Of a stretch of 64,000 nt of DNA, positions 25,001-35,584 are shown piece by piece; within the stretch, counting starts at the first letter, position 1, and each line of letters opens with the position of its first letter. The notes below the pieces were generated by a model, which was not told the DNA's origin, did no database searches, and saw nothing but the letters and a program-made list of their open reading frames with translations. Position numbers and translations under genes: made by a program. This DNA comes from Morinoia aosen (Eukaryota > Arthropoda > Malacostraca > Amphipoda > Talitridae): positions 47,079,757 through 47,143,756 of the forward strand of contig CM059562.1 of NCBI GenBank assembly GCA_030386875.1, written 5' to 3'.

Positions 25001-28000
25001 ATAGCTGTGGTTGTGGAGCTATAGCTCAGTTATTACAACTAACATACAACAACAGAGATAAAATATGAGTAGCATTAACTCAATGCAATAGCGACCTTGA
25101 GGCTGTCACCAAGTTCACCTATACAGAACAAAATAAAGGACACAGATCTCGACGATCAAACAACTGTACAACTCGATTGTAAGCTCAGGCCACACAAAAC
25201 TAGCACAGTGTGAGTGTGCTGCGCCACAGCTTGCCTCTTTTCTCAGTCACTTAACTAAGCACCAGCTTAAATAAACAGTTAACAGCCCTGTCTAAATTTT
25301 TGCCTGCATGCATGCTTTTTGCTGACTAAGCAATTTAATCACTTAAATCGCTTAGGCAGCAAAAAATAAGCATGCAGGCGGTGAAAAAGTTAGACTGGGA
25401 TTTCTACGAGGCCTGTCGAAAAAGTATCCGACCTTTGGCCAGAAAAAATACTTCAACAACCTGACGGGGTTGGGACCCTAATCCCCTTCAAAGTAGGCTC
25501 CTTGTGCTTCCACACACTTAGCCCACCGATCCTTCCACTGCCGGAAACACCTCTGGAAGTCTTCTTTTGGAATGGTGTTCAGCTCTGTCGTCGCGTTCCG
25601 CATTATCTCTTCTCTACTCTCAAAACGGGATCCTTTCAGTGGTGTCTTCAATTTTGGAAACAACCAGAAGTCGCAAGGAGCCAGGTCTGGAGAGTAGGGA
25701 GGTTGGCGAACGGTCGTAATTCCATGTTTGGCCAAGAAATTGCGGATCAAATGGGATGAATGTGCGGCCTGCCACAACGCCTGCCACAACGCTGCTCACT
25801 CTCCGCTGATGTTCGGCCATCTTTGAATCGGTTGAACCACTCCTTAATTTGTGTTACACCCATAGCATCTTCCCCAAACACCTGCTGAATCTTACGAATT
25901 GTTTCAATTTGAGAATCACCAAGCTTTTGACAAAATTTGATGCAGTGTCTTTGCTCAATTCGTTCAGTCATCTTGCAAGAAAACTAAATCCGACAAACAC
26001 TTAGAACAGCACCTTACTTGGCGACCACCAGCCAGTGACTGCCCCAAGTGAATGCGGTGAAAAAAGTCAAGCATGCGCATTAAGATTCCTCCTTCCACCG
26101 TGCACAGTGGCGCCGCCTTAGAATCACTACTTTGCGCGGGAAAAATTAAGGTCGGATACTTTTTCGACAGGCCTCGTATAATCACAGAATTGAAGAACAA
26201 ATACAATTAATTCCAGTACTAGAATAAATTAATCACACTTTTATTAATTATCTCACAATTCAACCGAGCTCATGAATTTTACGGCCTTATTGAGAGGTAA
26301 GAGAGTTTGAGAGGCTATGGGTAAACTAAAATCTACCATAAAAATTTTACACAAGACAAAAAAGCGAATTTTACACTCATTTCACATAGTCTCATTGCAT
26401 GCTATCTGTTAGTATTCAATACATTTATTCTTCTATTCATTTATTTATATCTATTTTAATTAATTTAAATTATAATCTCTGTTTTTGCTGAGTTAAGCAA
26501 TCATCACAGACAAAATTTGGTGAAGCTTATGTTCCAGCAGCCCCACACAAGCGCAAAATTTCTGGGTTGCCCTGATACCCGCAGCTTCTTAACACGTTCA
26601 CTGCGTTTCCGCGGCTGTTAACGGTTGGTTTGGTTAGGTTGTTAGGAGCAGAATGGGGAAATCAATTTTCCAACTTGAATAAATTTAAATTCTTCCTAAA
26701 GAATATGAAGAATACAATTGCACGAAAACATTTCACATCATATAATTATTTGTTTTAAATTTTCCAAAACAGATAAAATGCCGTGCATTTATATATGTAC
26801 GTTAATGTGCAATTTACCTATTGGTACATATGTGGCCCCAATACACGGGGAATGTGCTAAGCTGTAAACAACAATCTAAGCATCTCAATATAAAAAACTT
26901 GAAATGAAAATACGATATCAAAAAAAGATACTTGTGCAGCAAGTTGGTTTGGTTAAACATAGGCTTCCCCTACGTATGGAAAGATCAGACTTGTCCAACT
27001 CCCTATCTATGTAAACTCATAAGAGACTCCTGCAACATGTGTTGCTGACTCTGTGGTGGGTAGCAAGGGTGACCACAAAAAGTGCCAATTCCCAGAGGAA
27101 CGCGGTAGACAACATCTCTTTATTTATGTCTCTATTTAAGATAGCTGCAAGTAATCCTAACCACTAAATTTGTAATTGAGTAGTACTTTGGTTGACAGGC
27201 TTGTCTGTGGCATTCCACTCGAATAATTTGGCGTTCTGGAAATCTCCGGATTCTCTTACTTCACTGACTGATGCCATGCTCTGGAGTAACAGTTTTCTTA
27301 TATAACTCTCAAAGTTCTGAATGAAGTACCACAAATTAAATGCTCAAGACCACGTAGCAGTATAAAAATTAAGCTGAAGGAAAGGTAAAGTTCAGTAGAC
27401 TGAATATTAATTAGCCATGGAACTTATTTTAATATGATCATTAAATTAACTCACCTATTTTAAGCAAATATAAATAAATTTTGCATCAATATCTATTAAA
27501 TGCATGAACACAAAAAAAATCAACATGCAATACATAATACTGAGTTATTATAAGCAAAAGAAGAAAAATAAGACTGACTTTTTGCTTTTAGTCTTATTCC
27601 TTTGGTGGGCTTTCTTTCCTATCTTGTCCCTCAAAATTCTGAGTCTCCAGAGGTCTCTGTTGCGCTCCTTAACCTCCTCCAGACTCATAGCTTCCCTCAC
27701 AGCCTTCTCCTCCGGTGTCTCCTGCACACGGTCAATATGAACTTCACAACTGCTTGACAATTTTAAGAGCAATGTGATATAACCATATATACAATAAATA
27801 ACACTCTTATTGCAAAGTAAAGGGTCAAACAATGGAGTTCACTTACCTCCTTGGCCTTCATCAAGCCTGCATTGTTCATGAGGCCAAAAAGCTTTTTTTG
27901 AAGGTTTGTTTTAGTGAGCGGCTGAGTGGTATGGTCTTGGTCAAAGAGTGACACTTTCTGGTCCTGCAGAGGGAAGGTGATCTGTCGAGCCGTGCGCATT

Positions 28001-31000
28001 TTGTGCACCACGCCAGCCCACTTGTTCAGCTCCTCTGCCATTGTGTCATAGCTTTCCTTCCGTGATATCTGAGAGCCAATAACCATGCAGGTCAATACAC
28101 ATAGAATATTTAACTTTTATTCATATTTAATAAGCAGGTATCATCGTGGTGTAGCAGAAATGGTGATGTAAGCTGGGGTAAAATGATGCATACATAAAGT
28201 AGAAGTATAGCAATACAGGAAAGATGAAACAAGCAATAGTATAATAGTACAAAACTTTTGAAATAAATAATTTTATAATAGTATTAGCATGATGAAATAA
28301 ACAGAAGCATAATGGTACACAAATGATGAAATAAACAGTAGTATAATGGGACAGAAATGTTGAAGTAAATAATAGTATAAAAGCACAGGAGTGGTAAAGT
28401 AAATAAAGGTTTAATGGCACAAGACTTGGTACAGCAGTGATAAAGTAGTGGTGAAACAATTTAAGAGTGATGAAATAGTGGTATACTGGTACAGGAGTGA
28501 TGAAGTAGTGGTATACTGGTACAGGAGTGATGAAGTAGTGGTATACTGGTACAGGAGTGATGAAGTAGTGGTATACTGGTTTAGAAGAGATGAAGTAGTG
28601 GTATACTGGTACAGGAGTGATGAAGTAGTGGTATACTGGTACAGGAGTGATGAAGTAGTGGTATACTGGTACAGGAGTGATGAAGTAGTGGTATACTGGT
28701 ACAGGAGTGATGAAGTAGTGGTATACTGGTACAGGAGTGATGAAGTAGGGGTATACTGGTTAAGCAGAGATGAAGTAGTGGTATACTGGTACAGGAGTGA
28801 TGAAGTAGTGGTATACTGGTACAGGAGTGATGAAGTAGTGGTATACTGGTTTAGAAGAGATGAAGTAGTGGTATACTGGTTTAGAAGAGATGAAGTAGTG
28901 GTATACTGGTACAGGAGTGATGAAGTAGTGGTATACTGGTACAGAAGTGATGAAGTAGTGGTATACTGGTACAGGAGTGATGAAGTAGTGGTATACTGGT
29001 ACAGGAGTGATGAAGTAGTGGTATACTGGTACAGGAGTGATGAAGTAGTGGTATACTGGTACAGGAGTGATGAAGTAGTGGTATACTGGTACAGGAGTGA
29101 TGAAGTAGTGGTATACTGGTACAGGAGTGATGAAGTAGTGGTATACTGGTACAGGAGTGATGAAGTAGTGGTATACTGGTTTAGAAGAGATGAAGTAGTA
29201 GTATACTGGTACAGGAGTGATGAAGTAGTGGTATACTGGTACAGGAGTGATGAAGTAGTGGTATACTGGTTTAGAAGAGATGAAGTAGTGGTATACTGGT
29301 ACAGGAGTGATGAAGTAGTGGTATACTGGTACAGGAGTGATGAAGTAGTGGTATACTGGTTTAGAAGAGATGAAGTAGTGGTATACTGGTATAGGAGTGA
29401 TGAAGTAGTGGTATACTGGTACAGGAGTGATGAAGTAGTGGTATACTGGTACAGGAGTGATGAAGTAGTGGTATACTGGTTTAGAAGAGATGAAGTAGTG
29501 GTATACTGGTACAGGAGTGATGAAGTAGTGGTATACTGGTACAGGAGTGATGAAGTAGTGGTATACTGGTTTAGAAGAGATGAAGTAGTGGTATACTGGT
29601 TTAGAAGAGATGAAATAGTGGTACACTGGTACAGGAGTGATGAAGTAGTGGTATACTGGTACAGGAGTGATGAAGTAGTGGTATACTGGTACAGGAGTGA
29701 TGAAATAGTGGTATACTGGTTTAGAAGAGATGAAGTAGTGGTATACTGGTTTAGAAGAGATGAAGTAGTGGTATACTGGTACAGGAGTGATGAAACAGTG
29801 GTATACTGGTTTAGAAGAGATGAAGTAGTGGTATACTGGTTTAGAAGAGATGAAGTAGTGGTATACTGGTACAGGAGTGATGAAGTAGTGGTATACTGGT
29901 ACAGGAGTGATGAAGTAGTGGTATACTGGTTTAGAAGAGATGAAGTAGTGGTATACTGGTACAGGAGTGATGAAGTAGTGGTATACTGGTTTAGAAGAGA
30001 TGAAGTAGTGGTATACTGGTACAGGAGTGATGAAGTAGTGGTATACTGGTACAGGAGTGATGAAGTAGTGGTATACTGGTTTAGAAGAGATGAAGTAGTG
30101 GTATACTGGTACAGGAGTGATGAAGTAGTGGTATACTGGTACAGGAGAGATGAAGTAGTGGTATACTGGTACAGGAGTGATGAAGTAGTGGTATACTGGT
30201 ACAGGAGTGATGAAGTAGTGGTATACTGGTACAGGAGTGATGAAGTAGTGGTATACTGGTTTAGAAGAGATGAAGTAGTGGTATAGTGATACAGGAGTGA
30301 TGAAGTAGTGGTATACTGGTACAGGAGTGATGAAGTAGTGGTATACTGGTTTAGAAGAGATGAAGTAGTGGTATACTGGTACAGGAGTGATGAAGTAGTG
30401 GTATACTGGTTTAGAAGAGATGAAGTAGTGGTATACTGGTACAGGAGTGATGAAGTAGTGGTATACTGGTACAGGAGTGATGAAGAAGTGGTATACTGGT
30501 TTAGAAGAGATGAAGTAGTGGTATACTGGTACAGGAGTGATGAAGTAGTGGTATACTGGTACAGGAGTGATGAAGTAGTGGTATACTGGTTTAGAAGAGA
30601 TGAAGTAGTGGTATACTGGTGCAGGAGTGATGAAGTAGTGGTATACTGGTACAGGAGTGATGAAGTAGTGGTATACTGGTACAGGAGTGATGAAGTAGTG
30701 GTATACTGGTACAGGAGTGATGAAGTAGTGGTATACTGGTACAGGAGTGATGAAGTAGTGGTATACTGGTACAGGAGTGATGAAGTAGTGGTATACTGGT
30801 TTAGAAGAGATGAAGTAGTGGTATACTGATACAGGAGTGATGAAGTAGTGGTATACTGGTACAGGAGTGATGAAGTAGTGGTATACTGGTACAGGAGTGA
30901 TGAAGTAGTGGTATACTGGTACAGGAGTGATGAAGTAGTGGTATACTGGTACAGGAGTGATGAAGTAGTGGTATACTGGTACAGGAGTGATGAAGTAGTG

Positions 31001-34000
31001 GTATACTGGTACAGGAGTGATGAAGTAGTGGTATACTGGTACAGGAGTGATGAAGTAGTGGTATACTGGTTTAGAAGAGATGAAGTAGTGGTATACTGGT
31101 ACAGGAGTGATGGAGTAGTGGTATACTGGTACAGGAGTGATGAAGTAGTGGTATACTGGTACAGGAGTGATGAAGTAGTGGTATACTGGTTTAGAAGAGA
31201 TGGAGTAGTGGTATACTGGTACAGGAGTGATGAAGTAGTGGTATACTGGTACAGGAGTGATGAAGTAGTGGTATACTGGTTTAGAAGAGATGAAGTAGTG
31301 GTATACTGGTACAGGAGTGATGAAGTAGTGGTATACTGGTACAGGAGTGATGAAGTAGTGGTATGCTGGTACAGGAGTGATGAAGTAGTGGTATGCTGGT
31401 TTAGAAGAGATGAAGTAGTGGTATACTGATACAGGAGTGATGAAGTAGTGGTATACTGGTTTAGAAGAGATGAAGTAGTGGTATACTGGTACAGGAATGA
31501 TGAAGTAGTGGTATACTGGTACAGGAGTGATGAAGTAGTGGTATACTGGTACAGGAGTGATGAAGCAGTGGTATACTGGTACAGGAGTGATGAAGTAGTG
31601 GTATACTGGTACAGGAGTGATAAAGAAGTGGTACAACAATGTAGAAGTGCTGAAGTAAATAGCATTATATAACTGTGTAAAGAAATAAAGTAAATAGCAA
31701 AATGGCACAAAAGTGGTACAGTAAGTAGCGGTATAATGGTACAGAAGTGGTGGTAATGCAAACAATGGTATAACATCACAGAAGTAGTGACATAAACAGG
31801 AGTATAATGATAAAGGAGTGGTAATGCATATTTAGTATATTACAGAGGTAGCGACATAATTAATGGTATCCTAGAAGAGGAATGATAAAGTGATGGAATA
31901 ATAAAGTAAATAGTGGCATACAGTAAAACAGGAATGAACTGAGCATTGACATAATGGAGCAGTTGGCAGCAGGCAGTTGTGAGAAATAAGCAGCTGTTCA
32001 AAACCTTCAAACTCCAGCACATTGGCTTCACTGAGCTCCTAGATAATGTACCATGATGTGCTGCAGAAGTTATTTCCAGTTACAATCAAAACAATTCTAA
32101 AATGGTTGTACATCAATAGCTGCTTCTAGGAAGATTCCCTCACTGCATAGGAGTCATCATCTAACACATATGTCTAACCAGCTTATTCTCTTGTCCCTTC
32201 ATATACAGGAAAAATTTTTTCATGTCAAATCCCCACATAATTCTAATTACAACAAGAACGCACCCTCTTATGCTTCTGCTTGACGATTGGGTCGGCTTCC
32301 TTGCGTCCAGAGGAGGCCGTCACTTGTCTGTCCAGGGAGGCCAGGGCCCCGAGGTCTACACCGCCTGAAGCCATGGAGCTATACCGCACACCTTGTGATG
32401 GCTTAGGCTGCCTGCAAGTCAGTCCAAGTTTAGCTACCACTCTTCTATGGTCCTGTATCATACTCACATTGTTTACTGTGCGGCATTGCAGAACATTTTG
32501 ATAAAAATACTATAACAGTTTAGTAGTTATTGGTGTACATCTATATTGCAACACAAATACCTTTATGAATGGCATAATATAAAAAGGATACTATCTATCT
32601 TTTGGGTCACAGAATGAGAATAGTAAGTCACAGTAACGAGAATAAAATGCATTTACTAGTATTTTAGTGTAGAAGATTAAATTGTTCATTCTGATTATTA
32701 AATTTGAATTTAGCACTTTTAATGTTGTCACTAGATTGAAAGAGGTAATGTTATATTGAGATTTGACAAAAAAGCCAAAATTTAGAGTTGGTAGAAAATA
32801 TACTGATGAATATATTACACCCATGTACCAAAAATCATACATGCAAGTGAAAGATCAGCCCCATAACTGTAGAAAAAACATCATCCATAAAATGATTAAA
32901 TGCATAGGGATCATTGCACAAACTACATTTCAATCAATACATTCATGTGTGCAACAATGAAAATAACCAACTTAAGAAGGATACAATGACATGGAAGAAG
33001 TAGGAAGTATTATCTTACATATCGAAGTACTAAGAAGGGATGCCCACACCAAGCCTTTACTAATGTCAATACAACTAATGGAAATCTTCAATCATTATTA
33101 GATGAAATTTTCTCTACTTTCAAGCTATGATTGAGCTCACTTTTACAACTTACAAATTTACATATCACTGAAGTGATACAAAGCATAATTTGCAGTAGAT
33201 ATCCAATGGGCAAAATCTATAACACATTGACAATTAGAAACAAATTTCAATATCTACACTGTGCTACAGAGAGGAAACCGCGAACTCGAGGTTTCCCACT
33301 TTAATTTTCAGCTTATAATAAAAGCAATGTTAATCAAAGGGGCTCATCAACAGGTACCTTCTGAAGTTGGATCTCCTGAATGATCACCTTGCAGAAAGCT
33401 AAATTTTGGAGCAATACCATCCTTCGCACATCCTCTTGTAGGATAAGAAAACAACAATGCAATGGAGCAGCAGTAACTCTTACAGTGAAAAATCAGACAT
33501 GGCTGTGAGGTTAAAAATATACTTACTGCTGAAGAATATTCAAAAAGAAAAAAACAATGTATACATCAGTCACTGGTCTATTTTCTACCTTCATGTCAAG
33601 CTGAAGATGTCTATGAAAGTAGTTTTATCTCCATAGAACAGTGTTTGAACTTATTTATTTCATTATTTATTTCTACAACACAAGGAACATTGAATGATGA
33701 TGAGTAAACAAAACTAAACTTCTTCCCCTCATAGTAAACCAATGACTAAGCTGTTTACACAGCTGCATGCGCTTGTATATCTCATTTGGTGGCTTCAAAT
33801 CATACAGCAGGTAGCCTAATTTCAAATGCAAGTAGACACTACACTGAAATATTAATTCTTTAAAATACTAATTTGAAATATTAATTCTTTAAAATACTAA
33901 TTCTTTAAAATATTAAGTTGAGTGAGCACACACTCAGCATTTAGAGCTCAACATAAAAATTAAGCTTTCAAAGGTGAAGCAAAGGATACCTAGAGTTTGT

Positions 34001-34177
34001 GGTATTGCAAACACCATTTCAACACAAGCAACATCCACATATACAGTTAAATTTGACTTACTTTTTTGTTTTAGCAATGGAGTCAATATCTGCCAGCAGT
34101 CTTGCATGTGCAGTTGACTGCTCCTCCTCCTCCTCACCTCCACTACCATTGTCAGAAATCCACTCTTCTTCTGCCAT
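15746..34177 (-). CDS. UTP14: U3 small nucleolar RNA-associated protein 14 (UTP14), complete gene, 11 exons
   Basis: UTP14 is a nucleolar SSU-processome component; in yeast it activates the helicase Dhr1 (DHX37) that removes U3 snoRNA from pre-18S rRNA. Eleven minus-strand exons with GT-AG borders join in phase to a 714-residue frame: 34062-34177, 32264-32411, 27847-28068, 27579-27721, 24278-24476, 22772-22930, 20577-21062, 19603-19733, 19279-19401, 16752-16842, 15746-16072. Family marks are an acidic N-terminus, MSLEE (174-178), MSLKHKKSKWA (254-264), LPGWGEW (554-560), ELPYPF (609-614) and GHVIKP (651-656), plus a basic C-terminus. The length fits the family (human about 770). The NPW motif expected in the middle of many homologues is not seen, so a small exon in the intron 21063-22771 could be missing. 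Introns are full of transposons and hold a 3.15-kb minisatellite. Confidence 0.93.
16156..16365. mobile_element. TTAA MITE (CACGTTAA family), damaged right end, in UTP14 intron 10
   Basis: TTAA at 16152-16155 is followed by CACGTTAACTGCG and then the same interior words as 39211-39430 ('ggttcaactgaagttcaa', 'gcatttagctttcatt', 'gcgaccaccagtgggt'). The right end is diverged, so its border is approximate. Confidence 0.65.
16752..16842 (-). CDS. UTP14: UTP14 exon 10
   Basis: Acceptor ATCACCAG, donor GTGGGT, one base plus 30 codons. It encodes RGNFIYNEKADLHAG, matching the family block N-V-I-I-N-E-K-x-x-x-H-A. Confidence 0.92.
19279..19401 (-). CDS. UTP14: UTP14 exon 9 with the PGWGEW motif
   Basis: Acceptor TGTGCACAG, donor GTAAGT. 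It encodes YALPGWGEWASPDC; P-G-W-G-x-W is the signature of UTP14 and its strongest evidence here. Confidence 0.95.
19603..19733 (-). CDS. UTP14: UTP14 exon 8, acidic
   Basis: Acceptor TTTCCACAG, donor GTGAGT, 43 codons plus two bases. Dominated by aspartate (NDDDSDGD, FDEDDN), like the D/E-rich region before the PGWG block in homologues. Confidence 0.87.
19840..20200. repeat. Possible old SINE-like repeat (family B)
   Basis: Weak shared words ('acaaggtg', 'tgaaag', 'aagaagc...gtgagcacgaaagatg') with 23530-23760 and 39440-39690, which read in the same order. It lies in UTP14 intron 7. Confidence 0.3.
20577..21062 (-). CDS. UTP14: UTP14 exon 7, largest exon
   Basis: Acceptor GTATTTAACAG, donor GTCAGT, 162 codons in phase 0. 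It has KKFWGEYNKQKEEE, a poly-lysine run of six, and RRLQTLEDFENLG, which matches the family word V-Q-T-L-E-E-L-E-x-L-G. Confidence 0.92.
21951..22169. mobile_element. TTAA MITE (CACGTTAA family), complete, in UTP14 intron 6
   Basis: A 219-bp element between two TTAA sites (21947-21950 and 22170-22173). Ends are CACGTTAAG and, reversed, CACGTTAAG, identical for nine bases. A subterminal CCACCGGTGG palindrome is shared with the piggyBac at 35585-38138. Confidence 0.85.
22772..22930 (-). CDS. UTP14: UTP14 exon 6, glutamine-rich
   Basis: Acceptor TTGTTGCAG, donor GTCAGT, 53 codons in phase 0. A run of CAG codons makes a Q-rich helix (LQQQQLELQQQ) followed by an acidic SDHDD stretch. Confidence 0.88.
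23530..23760. repeat. SINE-like repeat (family B)
   Basis: Shares the order 'tacaaggtgtat', 'gcatgaaactgaaag', 'gtgggcacgaatg', 'acctaacagta', 'ttaacctaactaacctaa' with 39440-39690. No promoter box was recognised. It lies in UTP14 intron 5. Confidence 0.4.
24278..24476 (-). CDS. UTP14: UTP14 exon 5
   Basis: Acceptor CACTTTCCAG, donor GTAGGC. It encodes YHRELKK and ERMSLKHKKSKWA, the best conserved block of the N-terminal half. Confidence 0.94.
24512..24870 (-). repeat. SINE-like family A, diverged copy in UTP14 intron 4
   Basis: Words in order: 'gagcctccctaact', 'gaaggtgttcta', 'cacaaggtgca', 'aaaacaggacagcagtgaac', 'ttctatttcaa'. The CCCCCTGAGGGG end is replaced by a changed sequence. Confidence 0.6.
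25407..26176 (-). mobile_element. mariner element, internally deleted, in UTP14 intron 4
   Basis: Ends are inverted and nearly perfect: CGAGGCCTGTCGAAAAAGTA followed by TCCGACCTT at the left, the same reversed at the right. TA flanks both sides (25405-25406 and 26177-26178). The 770-bp length is about 60 percent of an autonomous mariner. It is a different mariner lineage from the one at 6491, since ends and proteins differ. Confidence 0.92.
25478..25971 (-). pseudogene. mariner transposase with the middle deleted
   Basis: On the minus strand the N-terminal part (about 25760-25971) has RHCIKFCQKLGDS and TQIKEWFNRFKDG, the mariner helix-turn-helix region. It runs directly into the C-terminal part (25478-25760), which has the last catalytic aspartate in QPPYSPDLAPCDFWLFPKLK and ends in EAQGAYFEGD. 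The first two catalytic aspartates are gone. A tandem repeat of 'cctgccacaacg' marks the junction at about 25769-25792. Confidence 0.88.
26593..26856. mobile_element. Diverged TTAA MITE (CACGTTAA family) in UTP14 intron 4
   Basis: TTAA (26589-26592) then CACGTTCACTGCG; the right end reversed reads CACATTCCCCGTG followed by a mutated CTAA site. The ends fit each other and the family, the interior does not. Confidence 0.45.
27579..27721 (-). CDS. UTP14: UTP14 exon 4
   Basis: Acceptor CGTGTGCAG, donor GTCAGT. It encodes REAMSLEEVKERN, the conserved A-M-S-L-E-E block, and ends in a lysine-rich stretch that continues across the next splice. Confidence 0.93.
27847..28068 (-). CDS. UTP14: UTP14 exon 3
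   Basis: Acceptor GGCTCTCAG, donor GTAAGT, 74 codons in phase 0. It encodes NKWAGVVHKMR and QITFPLQ, corresponding to the family block W-x-x-V-V-x-x-N-R-x-A-x-x-L-x-F-P-L. Confidence 0.92.
28441..31650. repeat. Minisatellite, 30-bp unit, about 105 copies, in UTP14 intron 2
   Basis: From 28471 to 31620 the sequence is an unbroken array of 30-bp units. Each has the constant half 'tgaagtagtggtatactggt' and a variable third that is either 'acaggagtga' (type A) or 'ttagaagaga' (type B), with rare single changes. The units at both edges decay into related but irregular words (28140-28440 and 31650-31920). Because 30 is divisible by three, the array is open in several frames on both strands (ten-residue protein repeats over 600 to 1100 codons), but those frames are a by-product: the array is inside an intron and has no gene-like start or ending. 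Confidence 0.97.
32264..32411 (-). CDS. UTP14: UTP14 exon 2
   Basis: Acceptor GACTTGCAG, donor GTGCGT. One base completes a lysine codon, then 49 codons ending in KQKHKR. It joins in phase to exons 1 and 3 (residues 39-88). Confidence 0.88.
34062..34177 (-). CDS. UTP14: UTP14 exon 1 (start codon)
   Basis: ATG at 34175-34177 opens MAEEEWISDNGSGGEEEEEQ, an acidic start like other UTP14 proteins. The exon is 38 codons plus two bases, followed by GTAAGT. Confidence 0.9.
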
Positions 34178-34778
34178 GTTTTCAACTCTCAAACTATGAT
34201 TTACTATAGTATAAATTCACCTGTAAAATAACCTGGAAAAAATCACATTATTAACACAGGTCCCAAATAAAATCTCCTACCCAAAGATTTTATAATAATT
34301 CAAACAAATTTGATGCAATAAACTTCCAAAATAATTTGTCAACTAAGACAAGACAGTCACTGGAATAAAAACTTGAATTGCAAACTGGCAGGTAAAGACA
34401 CTGGTCTTCCAAAGCATGACTCTCTGAAAGGGTTTTCTGGCGTATATCAAATAAATCTGAAAATTTGCCCAAAATTTTCCAATCTAATATTCTACTAAAT
34501 TACAAACAACTTCTATGAATACAGAGTATTCCCTGTCATTGCATCTCCTGCTTAGCAGACTATCACCAAGGGATCTGTACTGCAAGTCTTCACTAAGGAT
34601 AAAAAGACACTAATAACACTCACCAGCTTCCCCTGCATATCCCTTCACTCATAGGACTGTTCAAACTTTAAAGCTCATTATAATTGCATCCCAATTTTAC
34701 CTGCATACTCAGGTAAAACACTGTATTATTATCATATTAATTCCCCCACAAAAAATATAATCTCAAGAGGAGATACCA
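34178..34778. other. Upstream flank of UTP14
   Basis: The 0.6 kb between the UTP14 start codon and the TTAA element stack. It must contain the UTP14 promoter, but it is AT-rich and I see no clear TATA box, initiator or CpG island. Confidence 0.4.
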
Positions 34779-35584
34779 TTAAGAGGACCTCCTACCATGG
34801 ACTTGACCTTGTGTACTGAATTTTATAAATTTATTTTATCCCATTTCTATTGCAACTAGGTTAACAAAAATGTATATAGATGTGTAAAATTAAATTCTAA
34901 ACACATTTGCATCTATAAAAATTTTTGATTTCAGCAAAAAAAAAAGTTATTATGCGATTTATAAGGAAAATAAATATACTCGAGCCAAACTTTTCTCACT
35001 TAATAATTTTCAACATAGAAGAGTGGTTTTGATCTCATTCGATGCGGAAAGACTGTAGAAGGCCTGTAACGAAGGATTTTTTTGCATTTCGAATTAGAAA
35101 AAGTTATTGTTACATATGCCCAACATGTAAAAAATATATTTTAAAAATGTCAGTTTTTCTCAATAAAAATTGAATTTGGTATTCACGTAGAATTTCGCTT
35201 TGCTACGCTGTTTTCACCGTTGAATTGCATTGAATGAGACCAATATCACGCTTCTACGTTGAAAATTGTAGAAGGGATGTGACTTTGCGCAAGAAAAAAT
35301 GAATTTTTTTTGTAGGTATGTTCGGCCAATAACTTTTTTCTATCGCAAAAATCGAAACTTTTTATAGATGAAAATGTGCTTAAAATTCAATTTTACATAT
35401 CTGTATTCATTTTCATTTACCTAGTTGCAATAGAATGCTGCAATATGAGATTAGAAAAACTATGTAGGATTTTTTTTAATACTTTTTTTGGACATTTGCA
35501 ACAATAATTATTTTTCTATTCTGAAACGCAAAAAAGTCCTTCGTTACTGTCTTCCTACAGTCTTTCCTCGTCGAATAAGATTAA

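Noticed and set aside
25018..25050. tRNA-like word 'gagctatagctcagtt'
   Set aside because: It resembles a D-arm only; no acceptor stem or T-arm could be found around it.
28471..31620. CRISPR-like array
   Set aside because: There are no unique spacers between repeats, and the DNA is eukaryotic.
28411..31779. Reading frames of 600 to 1,122 codons on both strands
   Set aside because: They arise because the 30-bp unit has no stop in several frames. The array is inside UTP14 intron 2, and opposite strands are equally open.
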